Shown: positions 13,351 through 26,698 of the stretch, piece by piece
Numbering within the stretch: the first letter of the stretch is position 1
Layout: every line of letters starts with the position of its first letter
Source of the DNA: Formicarius rufipectus
Taxonomy: Eukaryota > Chordata > Aves > Passeriformes > Formicariidae
Assembly (NCBI GenBank): GCA_013399695.1
Contig: VXAU01003549.1
Span: forward strand, 89,314-153,313
Length of the DNA stretch: 64,000 bases
Reading direction: 5' to 3'
Program-made: the position numbers and the translations under genes
The notes under the pieces: model-generated
What the model saw: the letters and a program-made list of their open reading frames with translations, nothing else
Databases searched by the model: none
What the model was told of the DNA's origin: nothing

Positions 13351-16300
13351 ATGGTGATACTGCTGTAGAAAAGTCCAGTTCAATATTTAAGTATTGGCAT
13401 ATTTGGCATATTAATGGCATGAAAAATGTTTTTAAGAAAAGAGCTTGAAAAAAATATGCTCTGTTTAAACCCACATAAACATCCATCATTGGAATCTACA
13501 CTGTCTGCTTTGTAAACACAAAGTCTCAGGGTGGAGAAACTGGCAAAGAACCATTGTTTCCTTAGACCACAGAGAATTTTATCAGTGAAGATTCAGTTCA
13601 TTTGTGCCTTATGTAAAACCAATGGAATATTTCCCACATCCCACAACCGGTATTATGAAGAAGGGAGATGAGGAAGACCTTATCAGTAGATAAGACTAGA
13701 TATTCAGTAAGCAAAATGCATGTAATCAGCTCCCAGGAACATTCCAGTCGTTTAGTGCCCTTAATCAGGTTTTATGGGTCAGTGAGATGAGTGGGAAGGT
13801 TACTAAAGCGATTGTGAAATAAAGAAAAATGGAAATAGTTAAAGCAGATTTGTAGTCATTTGTACTATGTAGTTTTGCAATTAACATGGGCTATTTTCTA
13901 TTTATGATCACAAAAAATACACTGACTTCTGTAATATTGATTGGCACAGAGCAAATTGAATCTATTTACCTAATCTGCTTAATAGTCTCTGCATTAAATG
14001 GGGGGCAAGACGGCTGAATATAAGAAGGTAAATCAAAGCAGCTGTCTCCTTCCATTTGCGACATGTGGAATTCCAGACTAGAAGGGCTATTTCACTGGGG
14101 GACAACTCATTTCATGAGGCAACCTAAAAAGACATTTTATGACAGAAAATCTCTTGTCCATTAGAAAACAGCTTTAAAAGTATTGCCATAAATATATCCC
14201 TGAAAATCACTGGTTGAAGTAAGATGAATTAAGATTTACATCATAGTTAAGTCTCAGTAAGTTTCATTATGTTTTCTGTATTCTTACTGAAGATTTATAT
14301 GAGCCATTAATTTACATCTTGCAATTCTCTGAAGATGCACCCTTGTGAAAAGAAAAATGGTTATTTTTTGGGTCAGCTTAAAACCAGTTTACATGTTGTA
14401 CATACTCAAGGCTTTTATAATTCTTTGTGTTCTAGTCATGTCCCTTGTTCTATTCCTTACTGTAGTTAAGCTGATGAAATTGTTCTTAAGATGTTTTTAG
14501 CTAAGATACTTTTAGCAGATTAAAATGAATAAGCAGGATGAACATCTGTTTAAGTGCATAAAGAACACTGCATGCAGGAGGCATCTCCTGCAGCCACCCT
14601 TGGAAGATTTCTGCTAGATGAATTTTAATAACTCCAGTTACAGAGGAGACTTGTTAGCATCATTTTATTACTAAGGTCATTATCCACAGCAGTTCTCATA
14701 GGTCTGCATGTGTCAGAGTAAAAGGACGAGCACAAATGTTGCCTTGTGCTCTGTTTGCTCTGAAGTAGGAAAAGAAGCATGAATATTCTGAGAAATGTAG
14801 CAGGATAGAGAGAAGTCTCTAAGATGGAACTTTGGTAGTTATTATGGGATCATCTGTTCCAATGATCGGAACCAAGGTGTGTCCCAAAACAACACTGGGA
14901 CAAGATTTTTCCCTTGAAGATGCATGAAGATTTCCAGAATGGCTGGAGAATAGAGGGATTTGTCAACAGTAGCATTTCAGGATTGACTTAAGGAAGATTT
15001 ACTAAGCTCTCTATTTTATTTTTTTCCTTTTAAGAAAGTGTTTGGATTTTTTGTTTGTGAATGCAGTAACTGCAGTTCAGAGCATTCACAAGTTCTATAA
15101 TGTATTTTTTTGCCTTAGAAAGAGCACACAATGTGAATCAAATAGTTGATGGGTTGTCTTGTGGAAAAGGGCCTGTTGCTTCTCACTTCCTTCCCCAACC
15201 AGTACAGAGGTCTGAGGTTTTATTTTTTTAGTATGTAATAACTGACTTAAGTGACCTTTTTTTTCCACTTAATTCCTGATGGAAAGTTTGTGTTAGTTGT
15301 GTTTGGGAAATGGTAATACTTCAGAAATCTGTTTTTTTCCAGAAGTAATTAGGAAACATTTGAGTGCTGATGTGCAGGAGTGTCCTGGATGTCCTGCACT
15401 TGAAGTATCCCACTTTACAAAGTTGGCCAAATGTGTCTCATTCATTATAATCAAAGACAACACAAAATCTGTTTGGAAAGATCTAAGAAATAAAAGCTTC
15501 TATGATAAGTCATCTTCATTTCTTCTGAAAATGATACTACTGATATCTCTTTATGTAGGACTGAAGATGAGAAAAATTCATTTAGAAACTGAAGCTGAAA
15601 ACTGGGTTCAGGGACTGGTTTCTCAGAGCTGAAACAGCTGCAATAGCAAGTTTTGGTTTGTTGTTTATGACTTTCACCTCAGAGCAGACATGAAAAAGAA
15701 GGTCAGGATGCCCTTAAGTGCTCAGTAAGGGAGACTTTTGAGCATACAGCTGGATAAGAGTTGTGAACTGTAGAGTATTGACTTTGTATTTGAGGAAGGA
15801 ATGTTTGAAGATAAGAATGATTACAAAAAGTGTCCTTCTGCATTGCTTCCATTTCTTTTTCCAGCTGATCAGTCTCAGAAACTTTGGAAAGGTTATTTCA
15901 AGCATGAGTAAGGGATCTATTAATATCTGGGCTGAGCAGAACGACACTGCTGCAGCAGCAGGATCTGCAGTCTGCACTGCCACATCTGAAGTTGGCTGAA
16001 GAATAATCCCGTGGTCAGTAGGAGCTGATGGTGTGACTGGGCAATGGTTCTGTGTGAAATCCAGCCCACCCTGCATTGCTGCTCTTGCTGACAGCTAGCC
16101 CTGGTCAAAAGTGTCTTGGTAAGTCAGTCTGCACGTCCCTGAGGTCATGCAGCTGCACTAAAAAGGCTGACAAAGAAAGAAGTGGCAAAAACCTTAATTT
16201 TAGAAATGCTGTAGGAGGAAAGGCTTTTGCATCAGAAGGAATCTCTGTGCTTTCATTGATGTTGCTTGTTTCTGGGAGAGAAGCAGCCACTTCTGCAAAG

Positions 16301-19300
16301 TGTTGCATTTCCTGTGCTGACTTCTCTGAGGCTTCTGAGAAGAGCATGGTACCTGCTTCTCTGAGCAGGCTGCAGAATAGAAGGGAGTGCTTTCTGTGCT
16401 TTTTGGAACACGTTAAAATGCACACAACCACTTTTAAATTGTCACTTCTGCCTGCTTTCAGTTAGTGGCATGATATTCCCTGGTAAAGGAATGGGTCTCA
16501 TTCAAACCACCATGAAGCACTTGAAGCAATTCCTTGTTTTATTTGATTTTTTTTGATGCTCTCTAGTCAGAATGTATGTGGGAGAACAAGGAAATTGACG
16601 GTAGGAGAGCAAGGAGTTTTAATGCACTCAAGTTAAGCAGATGAATAGCTGTTTCTGGGAAAGCTGGCCCATGCCCAGAACATTATGCAGTATAAAAAGA
16701 AGGTCATCCTACTCAGCAGATTTTCCAGTTACTTAGAGAAGACCTCCTCCCTGCTCTGTGCTAGTGAAAACTAACACAACCCTTTTACTCTCTTGAGGCC
16801 AATCAGTCAGTCTCCAATCACTCAGTTTTCTCTTGAAACTACTTTTAGAAATTGCATGAGGGGAGAGGACACTCTTGGAGCAACAAGACAAAAAGTGTAT
16901 ATATATATTATTTTTTTTAAAGATGCATTTCAGAATGTAAATGAAAAGAAACCACTTGGGAGTGGTCCATTAAAATGGACTCTCTGAGCAAAAATGAGAC
17001 CTTAATTTTAGTTAGCTGCTTTCTAACTCTATAGCACACTGACACACAAATAAATGAATATTTATTAATTTTAAAATACGTATTTTTTTACTCTTTTAAA
17101 TGTTTTAGTGCAATTTGAACTCTTTGAGAAAACCCCCTTCTGAATTTGTAATGACTTTTTGTAATTTGTAATGTAACTGTAGAGTTAGAACAATTCTTCT
17201 AAATTCTCCTTATTTGTGTTCACTCAGATTAGATAAGCTGAATTTTTGTTTTTGCTTGTAATGTAAACTTGGTGTGGCTTCACTGGCTGATAGTGTGCCA
17301 GACTGATTTATTCTCAAGGGTGGTCTTGTCTTTCCAAAATAAAAATTCTTGGCAAATGTTAGAATTGAGATGTGACGTTTTGTGGAGTCAAGTGAAGAGC
17401 AAAATGTCTCACTTTAATGTCTTTTTGAAATTCTCTGAGCATGATGTGGCAGTCAGATTTGTGACACTCCCGTGTCCAATCCCGTGCCTTTTTGGCTGAG
17501 GGTGTTACATTATGAATGTGTCAGTCTGTACTGCCATCTTCTCTTCAGCAGTATAATGTCAATTTAAATTGTTGACTTCCGAGTAATATTTTGTGAAATA
17601 GAAAAAAAACCTAAACCCAACATAAAATTAATGTAGACTTCAGATGGTTCTTGAGGGCCTACTTGTCTTATTGTCATGGTATGAAGCAAACATTTTTCAG
17701 AACTGTATGTAACTTCTTTGAATAGAATGAAACTTGGTAATGTTTTCGGTATCTAGAATGGTTTTTAATTTGGGAATTGTTTATTCTCTTGTCTTCAAAT
17801 GTCATATAAGCCACGCTTTTTAAATGAATGGGTTTTGTCCATGTAATAGAAACAAGTGACAATGAAGCCAGTATTTGTGGAAACTGGGAAATGTTGACAT
17901 GATGCACAAAAAGTACAGCTCTCTGTGCAATGCTTTTCTGCTTAAGTATGATTCTAAGAATTTATTCTACATAGTGGTAAAAGTCTTTACACAACTAAGA
18001 AAATCTGAGCTGCTTTGCTGTAGTAGATCCATTCCTGCAGAACATATTTATTTAATGGTACCCTGGGTTTGGTATGTTCCTCAAATATTGTAACTACAGC
18101 TGAGGTAGGCTTGACATATGAAGTTCCTGATGGCAACTTGAGAATATATTGGTAGCACACACCACTACATGTGACATGAAATATTGCTTTGCCCCATCTG
18201 TGAACAGCCCAGTTCTTCTGAAGGTCTGCTATTAGCACAGTGTATTTATCCATTCATTGAAAGGTACAAGATAATTTGAGGGAAAATTAACATGTCAGCT
18301 TGAACCAGTGCAGAAATGTTTTTATTCCAAAAGGGTATTGAAGTTCTCAGGTATAAATAAACACCTATTGATATTTAAGGTTACTAAGAGTTATATATTT
18401 TATGCTCCTTTAATTAATAGCCATAATTTTATGCAATTTTCTTTGAAGTTTAAAGAGTTGAAGGCATTTTAGCTTTCAGAATTTTAGTTCCTTTTGACTT
18501 TTGCTTGGCCTCTACTAACCCAGGAAAAAATTTGAAGTTGATGTGAAAAATACTTGAGTATTAACCTGAACAACCATGCTGTATCTACACTTTGTAAGGT
18601 GCCCCAAAAAGCTGGCAGGAGCACACACAACACCCTCCACACCCATGAGATAGGTGTTATCAAGAAAAACTAGCCAGGCTTTTCCTTCCTGTGGGCTGGA
18701 AGCAAGCACCTACATAAGGCAAGCTTGAAGGGAGGGGTGCAGTGAGGGACTTTACATAGGTTTGGTTTAGGCCAGGGAATCGTGTTTCCATATACTTTTC
18801 TGTTGATGGGGATGATGATGGCAGACAGCCCTTTGAGAAAGCATAATCTGAATCTTAACAGTACTCAAGAGGATCCTGTGTCTTAATCCACTGAGTATAT
18901 TGAAAACATATGGCTGTGAACATCCTTGGATTAAAGCAGGGCTTCGTAAACACTGCCATGCTGCTCCTTCTGTTTTAGGAAGCATAAGTAGCACTCTGTT
19001 CTCTGCTTTAAGATCAAACCAAAGCTTAGACATACAGATAAAGTGTATGGTGCTGCTTACCTCTTTGGACAGTTTTAGAGTAGTCTGGAGCTCATTGTCA
19101 GGATGTGATATAATTCATGCAGAAAAAGAGGGGCATAAAAACCTACTTCCCCCCCACCCCGCCTCTGGTGGCTAGAAAATACTGTCTCGGTGTTTTATAG
19201 GCATGCTTTGTTTTCAGTGATAACTAAACAGTCATGCCATGCTTGTGTAGGCAAATCCAAATCAGCATTGTATTAAATAATTTGCCCTGTATATCTGGAT

Positions 19301-21081
19301 TAAGATTACCCTCTTTCACAGAGCTACTGCTTCTACAAAGCTGCACTGTACGTACTATTATTCTCAGGATCTTCATGGGACTTTACCACTGAATACATAG
19401 TCAAAAGCAAATTTAAATTATACCAATATTTTTATTAGAGCCTAAAATACAGTCTTTTTAAAATAAACAATCATTAAAATTACTCTAAGCAACTGACATT
19501 TCGATATTCATATAGCTATGAAAAATTACTCCTCATTTGACATAAAATCTTTATGTGCTGCTGGACAGGGGTGAGATTGCACAGGTATTCTTGGAGGTAT
19601 GGGATAAGTACACCTATCTGTGTCTTTGCCACTTAGATCTCTTTTCCCCCCATGTGTCAGCCTTGACTTTGTAGGTCTTTTCTAAATAACCCAAACCCAT
19701 AAACCCCAGAATGTAGGCTTGCCTTCATCAGTGAGTGTCTGTTATCTATGTTGACATTGTAAATTTAACTCAGTCAAACACACAGCTGTCACCCGAGCTG
19801 GTTACAGTTTTTTTAAGTGTTTTACTATACATGGGGAATAATAGGCTCCCATCTGTACTACAATAGCCAACTATGTAGTAGGGAATAACAATGTTCTAAT
19901 CAGCTTCCTGGGTTAATTATAAGCTTGGTAATCATGAAACTCAAGGGAGCATGAGGGAGGAGGGGATGACTGGGGTTGTTAATTTGACAGAGAGGCTTTT
20001 CTTCCAGAAAGCAGTTTGACACCACGTGGTTGCCTCAGTGACTCCAAGACAGCCGTGCAATGACCCAGGCTCTATGGGGCAAACCCTTCTGGGTTTGTCC
20101 AGCAGTCCCCCAGCTCTGCTCTACTGTGTGTCAGAAATACACCTGTCTTGTACCCACAACAGGTCTCTTAACACTTAAGCACAGATGTTTCTCTACCTTA
20201 GGAAGCCTTGATCAGTATTGAGTACTGAAACAGGTTTTCTAGGGCTGTTTGGATGAAATATCCCCCATTATATCAATATATTCTGCTGCTGTTTGTGTGA
20301 CTGGTGTTCTCTGTCCCTGTCCTGCAAGCCTACCTTCAAGTGAAGTTCCTGTCCCTTTTCTCACCAGCAGTAAAAGGAGCCCCAGCTCTGGACAAATACA
20401 TTTCCCTCTTTGAGCATTAGAAACAGCTGAACAGACTTTCTGCTTTTGTTCAGGTCCATGTGAAGAGCAGTGTCTTCTGTCAGTATTGCTGTGTCCTAAA
20501 CATGTAGGGCTGGACTTTTAATCATTGCTGGAGCCACTAAAGTCAAGTCCCTCAGAAACAGGACTGATGTGCAGTGTGAGCAGGTGTGAGTTGCGTCATT
20601 ATCACATTGCAGACACTGAATGACCTGTGGAAATTCACTAGCAAATAGTGAAAGATAACTTGCTGTTCTCTGAATAGCTTCAGTATGTTTTTTCCTGTAT
20701 TTTGCTTGTCTAGGTGCTCCATGACCTGCTCCACGGAAAATTCAGTGTAACACTGGTTAATGGATGGATAAGTGAAAAGGGAACACAAAAGGAACACTTC
20801 AATAGTCTTGTGTACAGATCATTTGGGGAAAATTTTCCCCTCATATCCAAGTGCAGCTCTGTACATATAAGAAGCACTGCCCCAGCTTGTGTTGCAGGCG
20901 TGGCTGCAGTGCCACGTTTGTGTCATTCGATGGCAGAGACAATAAGGCGAGGTTTTCCCCTGGTGCTCCAACCCACGTGGGCTCCCAGGATTGCTCAACA
21001 ACCTGACATTATTGCTTTTCTGTTTGTTGGTTTTTTCCTTAATGTTATTCTGAGATGTTACACTTGAGAGGCGGCGGGCGT

Positions 21082-21092
21082 TGGCCGAGTGG
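21082..21092 (+). promoter_or_regulatory. Pol III A box
   Basis: TGGCCGAGTGG matches the tRNA A-box consensus (TRGYNNARNGG) exactly. It includes the D-arm 5' stem GGCC typical of Leu/Ser-type tRNAs. An inverted copy of its core, CTCGGCC, lies at 21178-21184 within the element body. Confidence 0.75.
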
Positions 21093-21136
21093 CGTAGGCC
21101 CCCACCTGTGGAGCCAACTCCTCCTCTGAGGACGCC

Positions 21137-21147
21137 GGTTCGAATCC
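21137..21147 (+). promoter_or_regulatory. Pol III B box
   Basis: GGTTCGAATCC is a perfect B-box consensus (GGTTCGANTCC), with its start about 55 bp downstream of the start of the A box. Both boxes being intact means transcription by Pol III is possible in principle. Confidence 0.8.
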
Positions 21148-21169
21148 TGGAGGAACTCGCTGTCGCCGT

Positions 21170-21182
21170 CCGAGCTGCTCGG
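21170..21182. repeat. Hairpin in SINE-like body
   Basis: CCGAG and CTCGG flank a 3-base loop. The 3' arm can alternatively pair with the A-box region (21083-21089), so the transcript could fold in two ways. Confidence 0.55.
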
Positions 21183-22282
21183 CCGTGGCAAGATGAACCT
21201 CAGGAGTGAGGGGGGTGGGGCCAGTTCCGGGCACACCGTGCCTCACCTAAAAAATCCATTGAGCAGGCTTATCCCAAGATCTTCATTTGGAAAGTCTAGC
21301 CAACAACAACATATAAGAAGCTAAACATTAATTTTATCATTAATTTGGTTATAGTAAGAGTTATGGGACTTAACCATAAGAACTGGCTTCAGTAACTTGC
21401 AAAGTAGCGAAGTGATTAATTCCCATTACTCACAATGGGTAATACTTTGTCATGCATGTAGTAGCTTGCTTCTAATTCTTCTAGGATGACTTCAGTTTCT
21501 CCAGAGATTTGCCAATGAGTAACAACCAAGCCAGCTTGAGCAGGTTGCACTTTGCCTCCCACACCAATGGAACAACTGTGACAAAAATGTGAACTCCTGG
21601 AGCACTTAGCTTGGAGAAGTCAGCTGTCTGCTCCACCCCGACTGATGCTTCTCATAAACAGGGCTGGGACTGAGGAGTGAGGGCTTCTTAAAGTTGTGGC
21701 TTCTTTCTGTCACCTCCCCCTTTCTGGAAGTTAATTGTCATGAAGCTCAGTGTCTGGTAATATCAGCCACAAAAGTGACTGTGGAAACTTGGCAGGAGAT
21801 GGTGCCCAGCCCTGAGTTTCCATGGCAGGCTGTGTGCTTGAAGGGACTGCCCGTGGGCCAACCCTGACTGCCACGCTCGCTGTTCAGAAACAAATGCAGT
21901 GGTGGTTTGTCTTGTGCCCCTGGATTTGCCTTGGATACTAAACAAACTGAAGATGAAAAATAACATGCAAGCTTATTGCAATGAAACAGAAGTCTAAACC
22001 TCTGCTGTGACAATGGAAACAGTTATGACAGGGAAAACTAAACCAGGAGTTTAGAGAACATGAAGCCAAATCTTTCTCCTTCAGATATGGTGCAGCTGTG
22101 CAGATAGTGGGGCAGCTAAGGGGAACTTAATTCTTTCAGTACGCTCTGAAATTACTGTTAAGGCCAGTTTGGGAACAAGAGAGGGCTGGAAATCCAGTTC
22201 TTGCCTCCTTAAGCACATGCTGATAACGGTTTAAGATCTCCCTTTTTGAAAACAAGTCGTCTGTCTTTATCCCCTGCTAGTC

Positions 22283-22299
22283 TTTTTTTTTTTTTTTTT
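22283..22299. repeat. Poly-T tract (17 T)
   Basis: Seventeen consecutive T in AT-rich unique sequence. No retrocopy body is recognised next to it. Confidence 0.9.
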
Positions 22300-25200
22300 C
22301 CATAACATGAAAAGCTTCTGCTCTGCAAATCATCATTCCATTGTGACCCTATTGTTTAGTAGCCAGCATGTTCCCTCCTGCCTGAATGCCTCTCACAGTG
22401 GCCACAGATGTATGAAACATAAGAAACATTCACTGTTCATGGTCTTCATAAATTCATTATTTCCTCCTCACGCTCAGCTTTCATGAACGCTGCATGTAAC
22501 TCACTCGAGGCAGACTCAGTATCAGAGTGCATTAGTCAAGTGAATCTCTCCTTTTATTTTAGCAGCCCCTGGGGTAAAAAAATCCAGTATTTTCTGTCAA
22601 ATGTGACACACACCAGGGTTTGTGTTCTGGATGCTGTTATCCCCCCTTGCACTGCCTGGAGTAGAACATAATAATGGTTACATTCATAACATGTAGCTGT
22701 AGCTGCAAGAAGTGGTAGAGAATGGCAATTTTCCTGGTAGACCTTGTTCTCAGCCTACATTAATGGCTAAGTAAATACACTGCTTACCCTTCTCTCATCC
22801 ACAATTTCTGTCTTAGGCTGAGAGCATATTCTGCTGAAGCATTCCACAGTTACCGCTTTTGGAGGCAGATATGATATAGCAGCCTCTTGGTTAAGAGCAT
22901 CTTAATTTGGATAACAAATAGTTTGAGAAAGGAGGGTGTACTGCAGAATTTTCTGCCTGATTTTAACATATTTTGTATATTCAAAGCAAGCAAAGTCTTA
23001 GAAATTTGAAATAGAAACCTGAAGGGCTACTAGGAGAGGAACAAAAACAGGAGCTAAGCATAAAAACACTGATAAAAACTAGAATAATTTCCAGAATGGT
23101 AACTCTAGGATCAGACTTCAGAGTTCGTCTCCAGAGTAATTCTTACTGTTTTATTTTGTAGTGATTAGAATCAAATAACTGTGAAATTCTGTGGTGTGAA
23201 ATTTAATTTAATCCTATTCATTAGTAATTAAGGTTTACGTCCCTGATACCTGACAAGTTGGAACCACGTTGAGATCAAAATAATAGGGCAAAAATCCAAA
23301 ACCTCATGACTAAAATTCTACCAGTTGAATAGAGGCAGATACAGTTCATGACCCTTGGAAAGCCTATGATTAAATTGAGGCTTGTGTCTCTCTAATCTGC
23401 TGCTGTGGCTGTCCTTGCTGTACTGCTCTCCAGTCTTGTCTGAAGTGTTCTGATCCTCCTTTTCTGTTCCTGCTCTTAAGCTTTTTAATTCCTTCCACCC
23501 TTTGGGATCACCAGTGTTCATGCTGCAGGGGGACTGCAAGGAAACATTACTGTTCTGCAGAACACAGGCTGGATGAATCATGGCTTTTCCCTGTCCTGAT
23601 GTTCATTAACACATACATAATGTACACTGCTGGGTCCTGGTGCTTACAGGCTCAGGTGTCAGCAAACTTGACATGTTACACACAAACCTCCTAAGTGCCC
23701 AGGCTGAGTTTTAGTGTGCCTGAGCTATTCTGTCATTGAAAATAATTGAAGGGAAAAGGATATTAGAGGAAAAAAAAATAAACTTTTAAATGTTTGATAC
23801 TTGTTTAATGCAGGTTCCTTTTGTGTGCCTCACTGGCCTCAAAAAATCTGACCATTCTTAAGGATCTCAGTGACACCAAATCTCTTTTACCAATAAATAC
23901 ACCCTCAGGCCATAGAAATTTTAGCAAAGTGTCATAATTTTCATCACATACGATGTCTGCATCTTTTTTGTATTTGGAGAAAAAAACATGGCAGAAGTTA
24001 ATATTCATATGATAACACAGAAACAGAATGATCCTACATTATGTTTAAAGGGTGATTGGTTAGAAAATGATTTGTCTTTTCTGTGTTGTTTCTTCTATCT
24101 ATAGTTCCATCCTACTCTCCAGTTTCTCTAAGTTTTATTTGCTTCTTAATGAAAACTTTGGTCAAAGTGTCAGGAAACCACAGACTTTGACTGAAGAATA
24201 ATGTAGCATAGGAATTGAATATTTATTAATAGTCTGCTTTCATTTGGTACACTTCTGGTAGGAAATACTGCTTTAAGTTCAGACCCCAGAACCACTGCAT
24301 TACCTTGAGGAATTAATATATGTACTTAAATGAAGTAAATAGAAAGCCTGAAATTGTGCTTCCAAAAAAACCTCAAATCATCCCACTTAGAGCTATGTTT
24401 TTGAATTGGCTTAGTATCAAGGATCCATCGCAGAAGTTTCCATAATTCTCCTGCAAGGACAAATAATAGTGATTTATGAATTGTTCCTTTTATAACATAT
24501 ATACCATAGTTTCAACAGATTTAACACAGTGTTTGAAGTGTTTGCTGTCTTACTATGCAGTCACTGAAGAGTTAGCACATTTAATGCTGAGTGCTGTAGA
24601 AATCAGTCTGAAGAACTGCACTAAGCTATAGGGAAAAGTTGCAATCACAGCTCTTGTGAGTGGCAAATAAAGATTTTTAAGGACTTGGGCTAAAGGGCTG
24701 AGGTTTTATTTCTTGTAGCTGCTTCACCTTTTGAAGGTATATTGTCATGTGGTTACAGGTTTTTCTCAATTGGATCAAGAGAATTTAAAGCTGATCTGGT
24801 TTGTAAGTGTCAGTCTCACTTCAGAGCCCAGGTGTTTCTACCTTTCTACTTCTTCCCAAAATTTTAAAGAGACAGTATTTGGATTTCAGACCCTCTGTCT
24901 CCTGAGAAATTGCTGCTCAGGAGGCTGCTGTTAGCACAGAGGAGCCCGCAGAAAACAAGCCATTCTGGCAATAAGAAGAATGTTTACATATTGTCGTGTT
25001 CCTTGCAGTGTTTTCTTTTCAAATGGCATGAAACTGTGTTTGAGAAGGCATGGCAGGCACACAGCTCTTCTATTTAGTTTGGTTTGCCAGTTCAATGCAT
25101 TTAAAAGCACAAGCAATTTATCATTCACTTGCAGAGAGCTGAATACAGCTGTCAGAAAACACACATTTTCCCCTAAAAATGTGTTAATATGTGTCTAAAT

Positions 25201-26251
25201 AAGGTGTCTGTCTTCTTGTACACTGTTTATTCTACCAGGGTCAGAAACATAATGTTTAGAGTTCCCATCTGGTGGGATTATTTCATATTGCCCTTGGTTC
25301 AGGCAACTTCTGGTTCAACTTAGCTCAATGTTTATGTGTCAGTCATAGAATCACCAACTTTTGCAAACAAGGAAAAGTCTGTAGTGGGGAACTTTTGCAA
25401 GTTTTTTTTTTTTTCTCTGCACAATCTATACAATTTTTTAGAAAACATGCAAGAAAGGTTACACTCAGATGCCTGTAGATGCAACAAAAAAATGAATCCT
25501 GACATGTGATCTAAATTATTTAGGGTTATGCTTTTTCTCTATTTTTTTTTTTCTAGTAGCAGTGAAACCTGATATTTTCTGCATTGTGAGAGAACACTCT
25601 GCTCAAGTACAAGTCATATTTGGCCTGAAATAATAGAGTTTGAATAAGGTAAGATCTATCATATATCTACTTTTTTGGTCTCCTGCCCTGAGCAAGATAA
25701 GAAAACAGTTCAACAATCGATCTGCCCCCAAACACAGATGCAAGAGGTTGTTTTTTTTGTCATCTGTCTCTGGACTTCATTACGTGAGTGGATCTGGTGT
25801 ATTAGACTTTATAGCTATTTTCTTTCCACCTTTTTGACAGCTTCCAGTAGCCATCCCTTTGCCAAGCAGGTTTAAACTTGCAGGGAGTTTACAGCAAGCT
25901 CTCTTGGAAGAATCAGTGGCCTTGATAAGCATTTACTGCTACTGATAAAATAATCATAAAGGATTTTAATAGAGCAAAAATGCTCTTCTGAAGTTCAGCT
26001 GTGGGTTCTTAGAGCATACAGCTTCCAGGGCAGCAATATCATGCCAGCTCAAAAACTGCCATGGAAAGTTATTACTGTAAGGATTTGACCAACCTTTCAC
26101 AATTCCCAATTTGACAGCACACTAGAAATTAGGTTTTTGTTGTGAAGTAAGTCTCTATTATTGTAGAGTTAACACTCCAAGGCAGCAAGGAAGATGGTAA
26201 GACTAAAAATGTGATGTGAAGTCTATGATAAGCCTTCTGCACAACAACCTC

Positions 26252-26269
26252 TTTTTTTTTTTTTTTTTT
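26252..26269. repeat. Poly-T tract (18 T)
   Basis: Eighteen consecutive T. The minus-strand open frame over it has a poly-lysine run and is an artefact of this tract. Confidence 0.9.
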
Positions 26270-26681
26270 CCTCTTTGTGCTGGAAGACAGAATATCCATA
26301 GACTGAGTGGGTTGCCAGCACTAAGAGATTGCAGGGGATCTGTTCTGTCAGCAAAGACAATGGAAATTGGTAATGCTGTGGCATTCATTGCTTAAAGCCA
26401 AAAGCAAATGCATTGCTGGACGGATTTTGGCTGTTAGATAGACACTGGCCAACAGGAGTCAGAAATATGTTTAATAGCATTTAGGGAAATGGATCTATCC
26501 ACACTGGAGGTAACTAATGTGCTAAAGAAGAGCAGCTCTTAGGCTTTTTCTTCTGACATCCTGAGAATGTTCTGGAAGCAAAACAAAGGATTTGTCAGGG
26601 AATTTCCAGATACTGAAAATTTGTAATTGTCAGCTGGTGGCTTCCAGTGTGTATATTATCAATTAAAGTGTTTTTTAAAAC

Positions 26682-26698
26682 TTTTTTTTTTTTTTTTT
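26682..26698. repeat. Poly-T tract (17 T)
   Basis: Seventeen consecutive T, about 410 bp from the preceding poly-T run, in the same orientation. No element is recognised between the two runs. Confidence 0.9.

Larger units (their letters stand above)
7101..21068. other. Non-coding unique-looking sequence
   Basis: No gene is supported. The stretch is AT-rich with scattered GC-richer patches (about 7640-7830, 12540-12740, 15940-16400, 20040-20120). The open frames near 16.1-16.4 kb are open on both strands at once, the behaviour of a stop-poor patch rather than of a gene. It holds a 14-bp tandem duplication (8206-8247), T/G-rich tracts (9031-9092, 13206-13350), and small stem-loops at 7644-7665 and 10201-10217. 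Segments around 10140-10260 and 13980-14110 keep isolated CpGs in AT-rich sequence and could be conserved non-coding elements, but this needs alignment to other birds. Confidence 0.65.
21069..21256 (+). mobile_element. tRNA-derived, CpG-rich SINE-like element
   Basis: A GC-rich block stands out sharply from AT-rich flanks. It begins with a tRNA-like head: a seven-base acceptor-like segment (21074-21080), a D-arm with GGCC/GGCC stem, an A box (21082-21092) and a B box (21137-21147) spaced as in tRNAs with a long variable arm (Leu/Ser type). The acceptor arms do not pair and the T stem has two mismatches, so it is not a functional tRNA gene. A body of about 100 bp follows and ends in a short A run (21249-21254). 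There is no TTTT Pol III terminator until about 21335. I count 16 CpGs in about 170 bp, unusual for a methylated, aged insertion. Flanking TTGAG (21064-21068 and 21259-21263) might be a weak target-site duplication. It is best explained as a young or selectively retained tRNA-derived SINE; a novel Pol III ncRNA is the alternative. I cannot name the family. Confidence 0.6.

Noticed and set aside
13980..14028. Possible small exon (AG before, GTAAAT after)
   Set aside because: One frame is open over about 40 bases, but splice-like dinucleotides are common and no known protein text is encoded.
16076..16465. Open frames on both strands near 16.1-16.4 kb
   Set aside because: Simultaneous opening on both strands and lack of any known domain indicate composition, not a gene.
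21074..21157. Functional tRNA-Leu or tRNA-Ser gene
   Set aside because: The A and B boxes are good, but the acceptor arms do not pair, the T stem has mismatches, the anticodon arm is not clean and no TTTT terminator follows.
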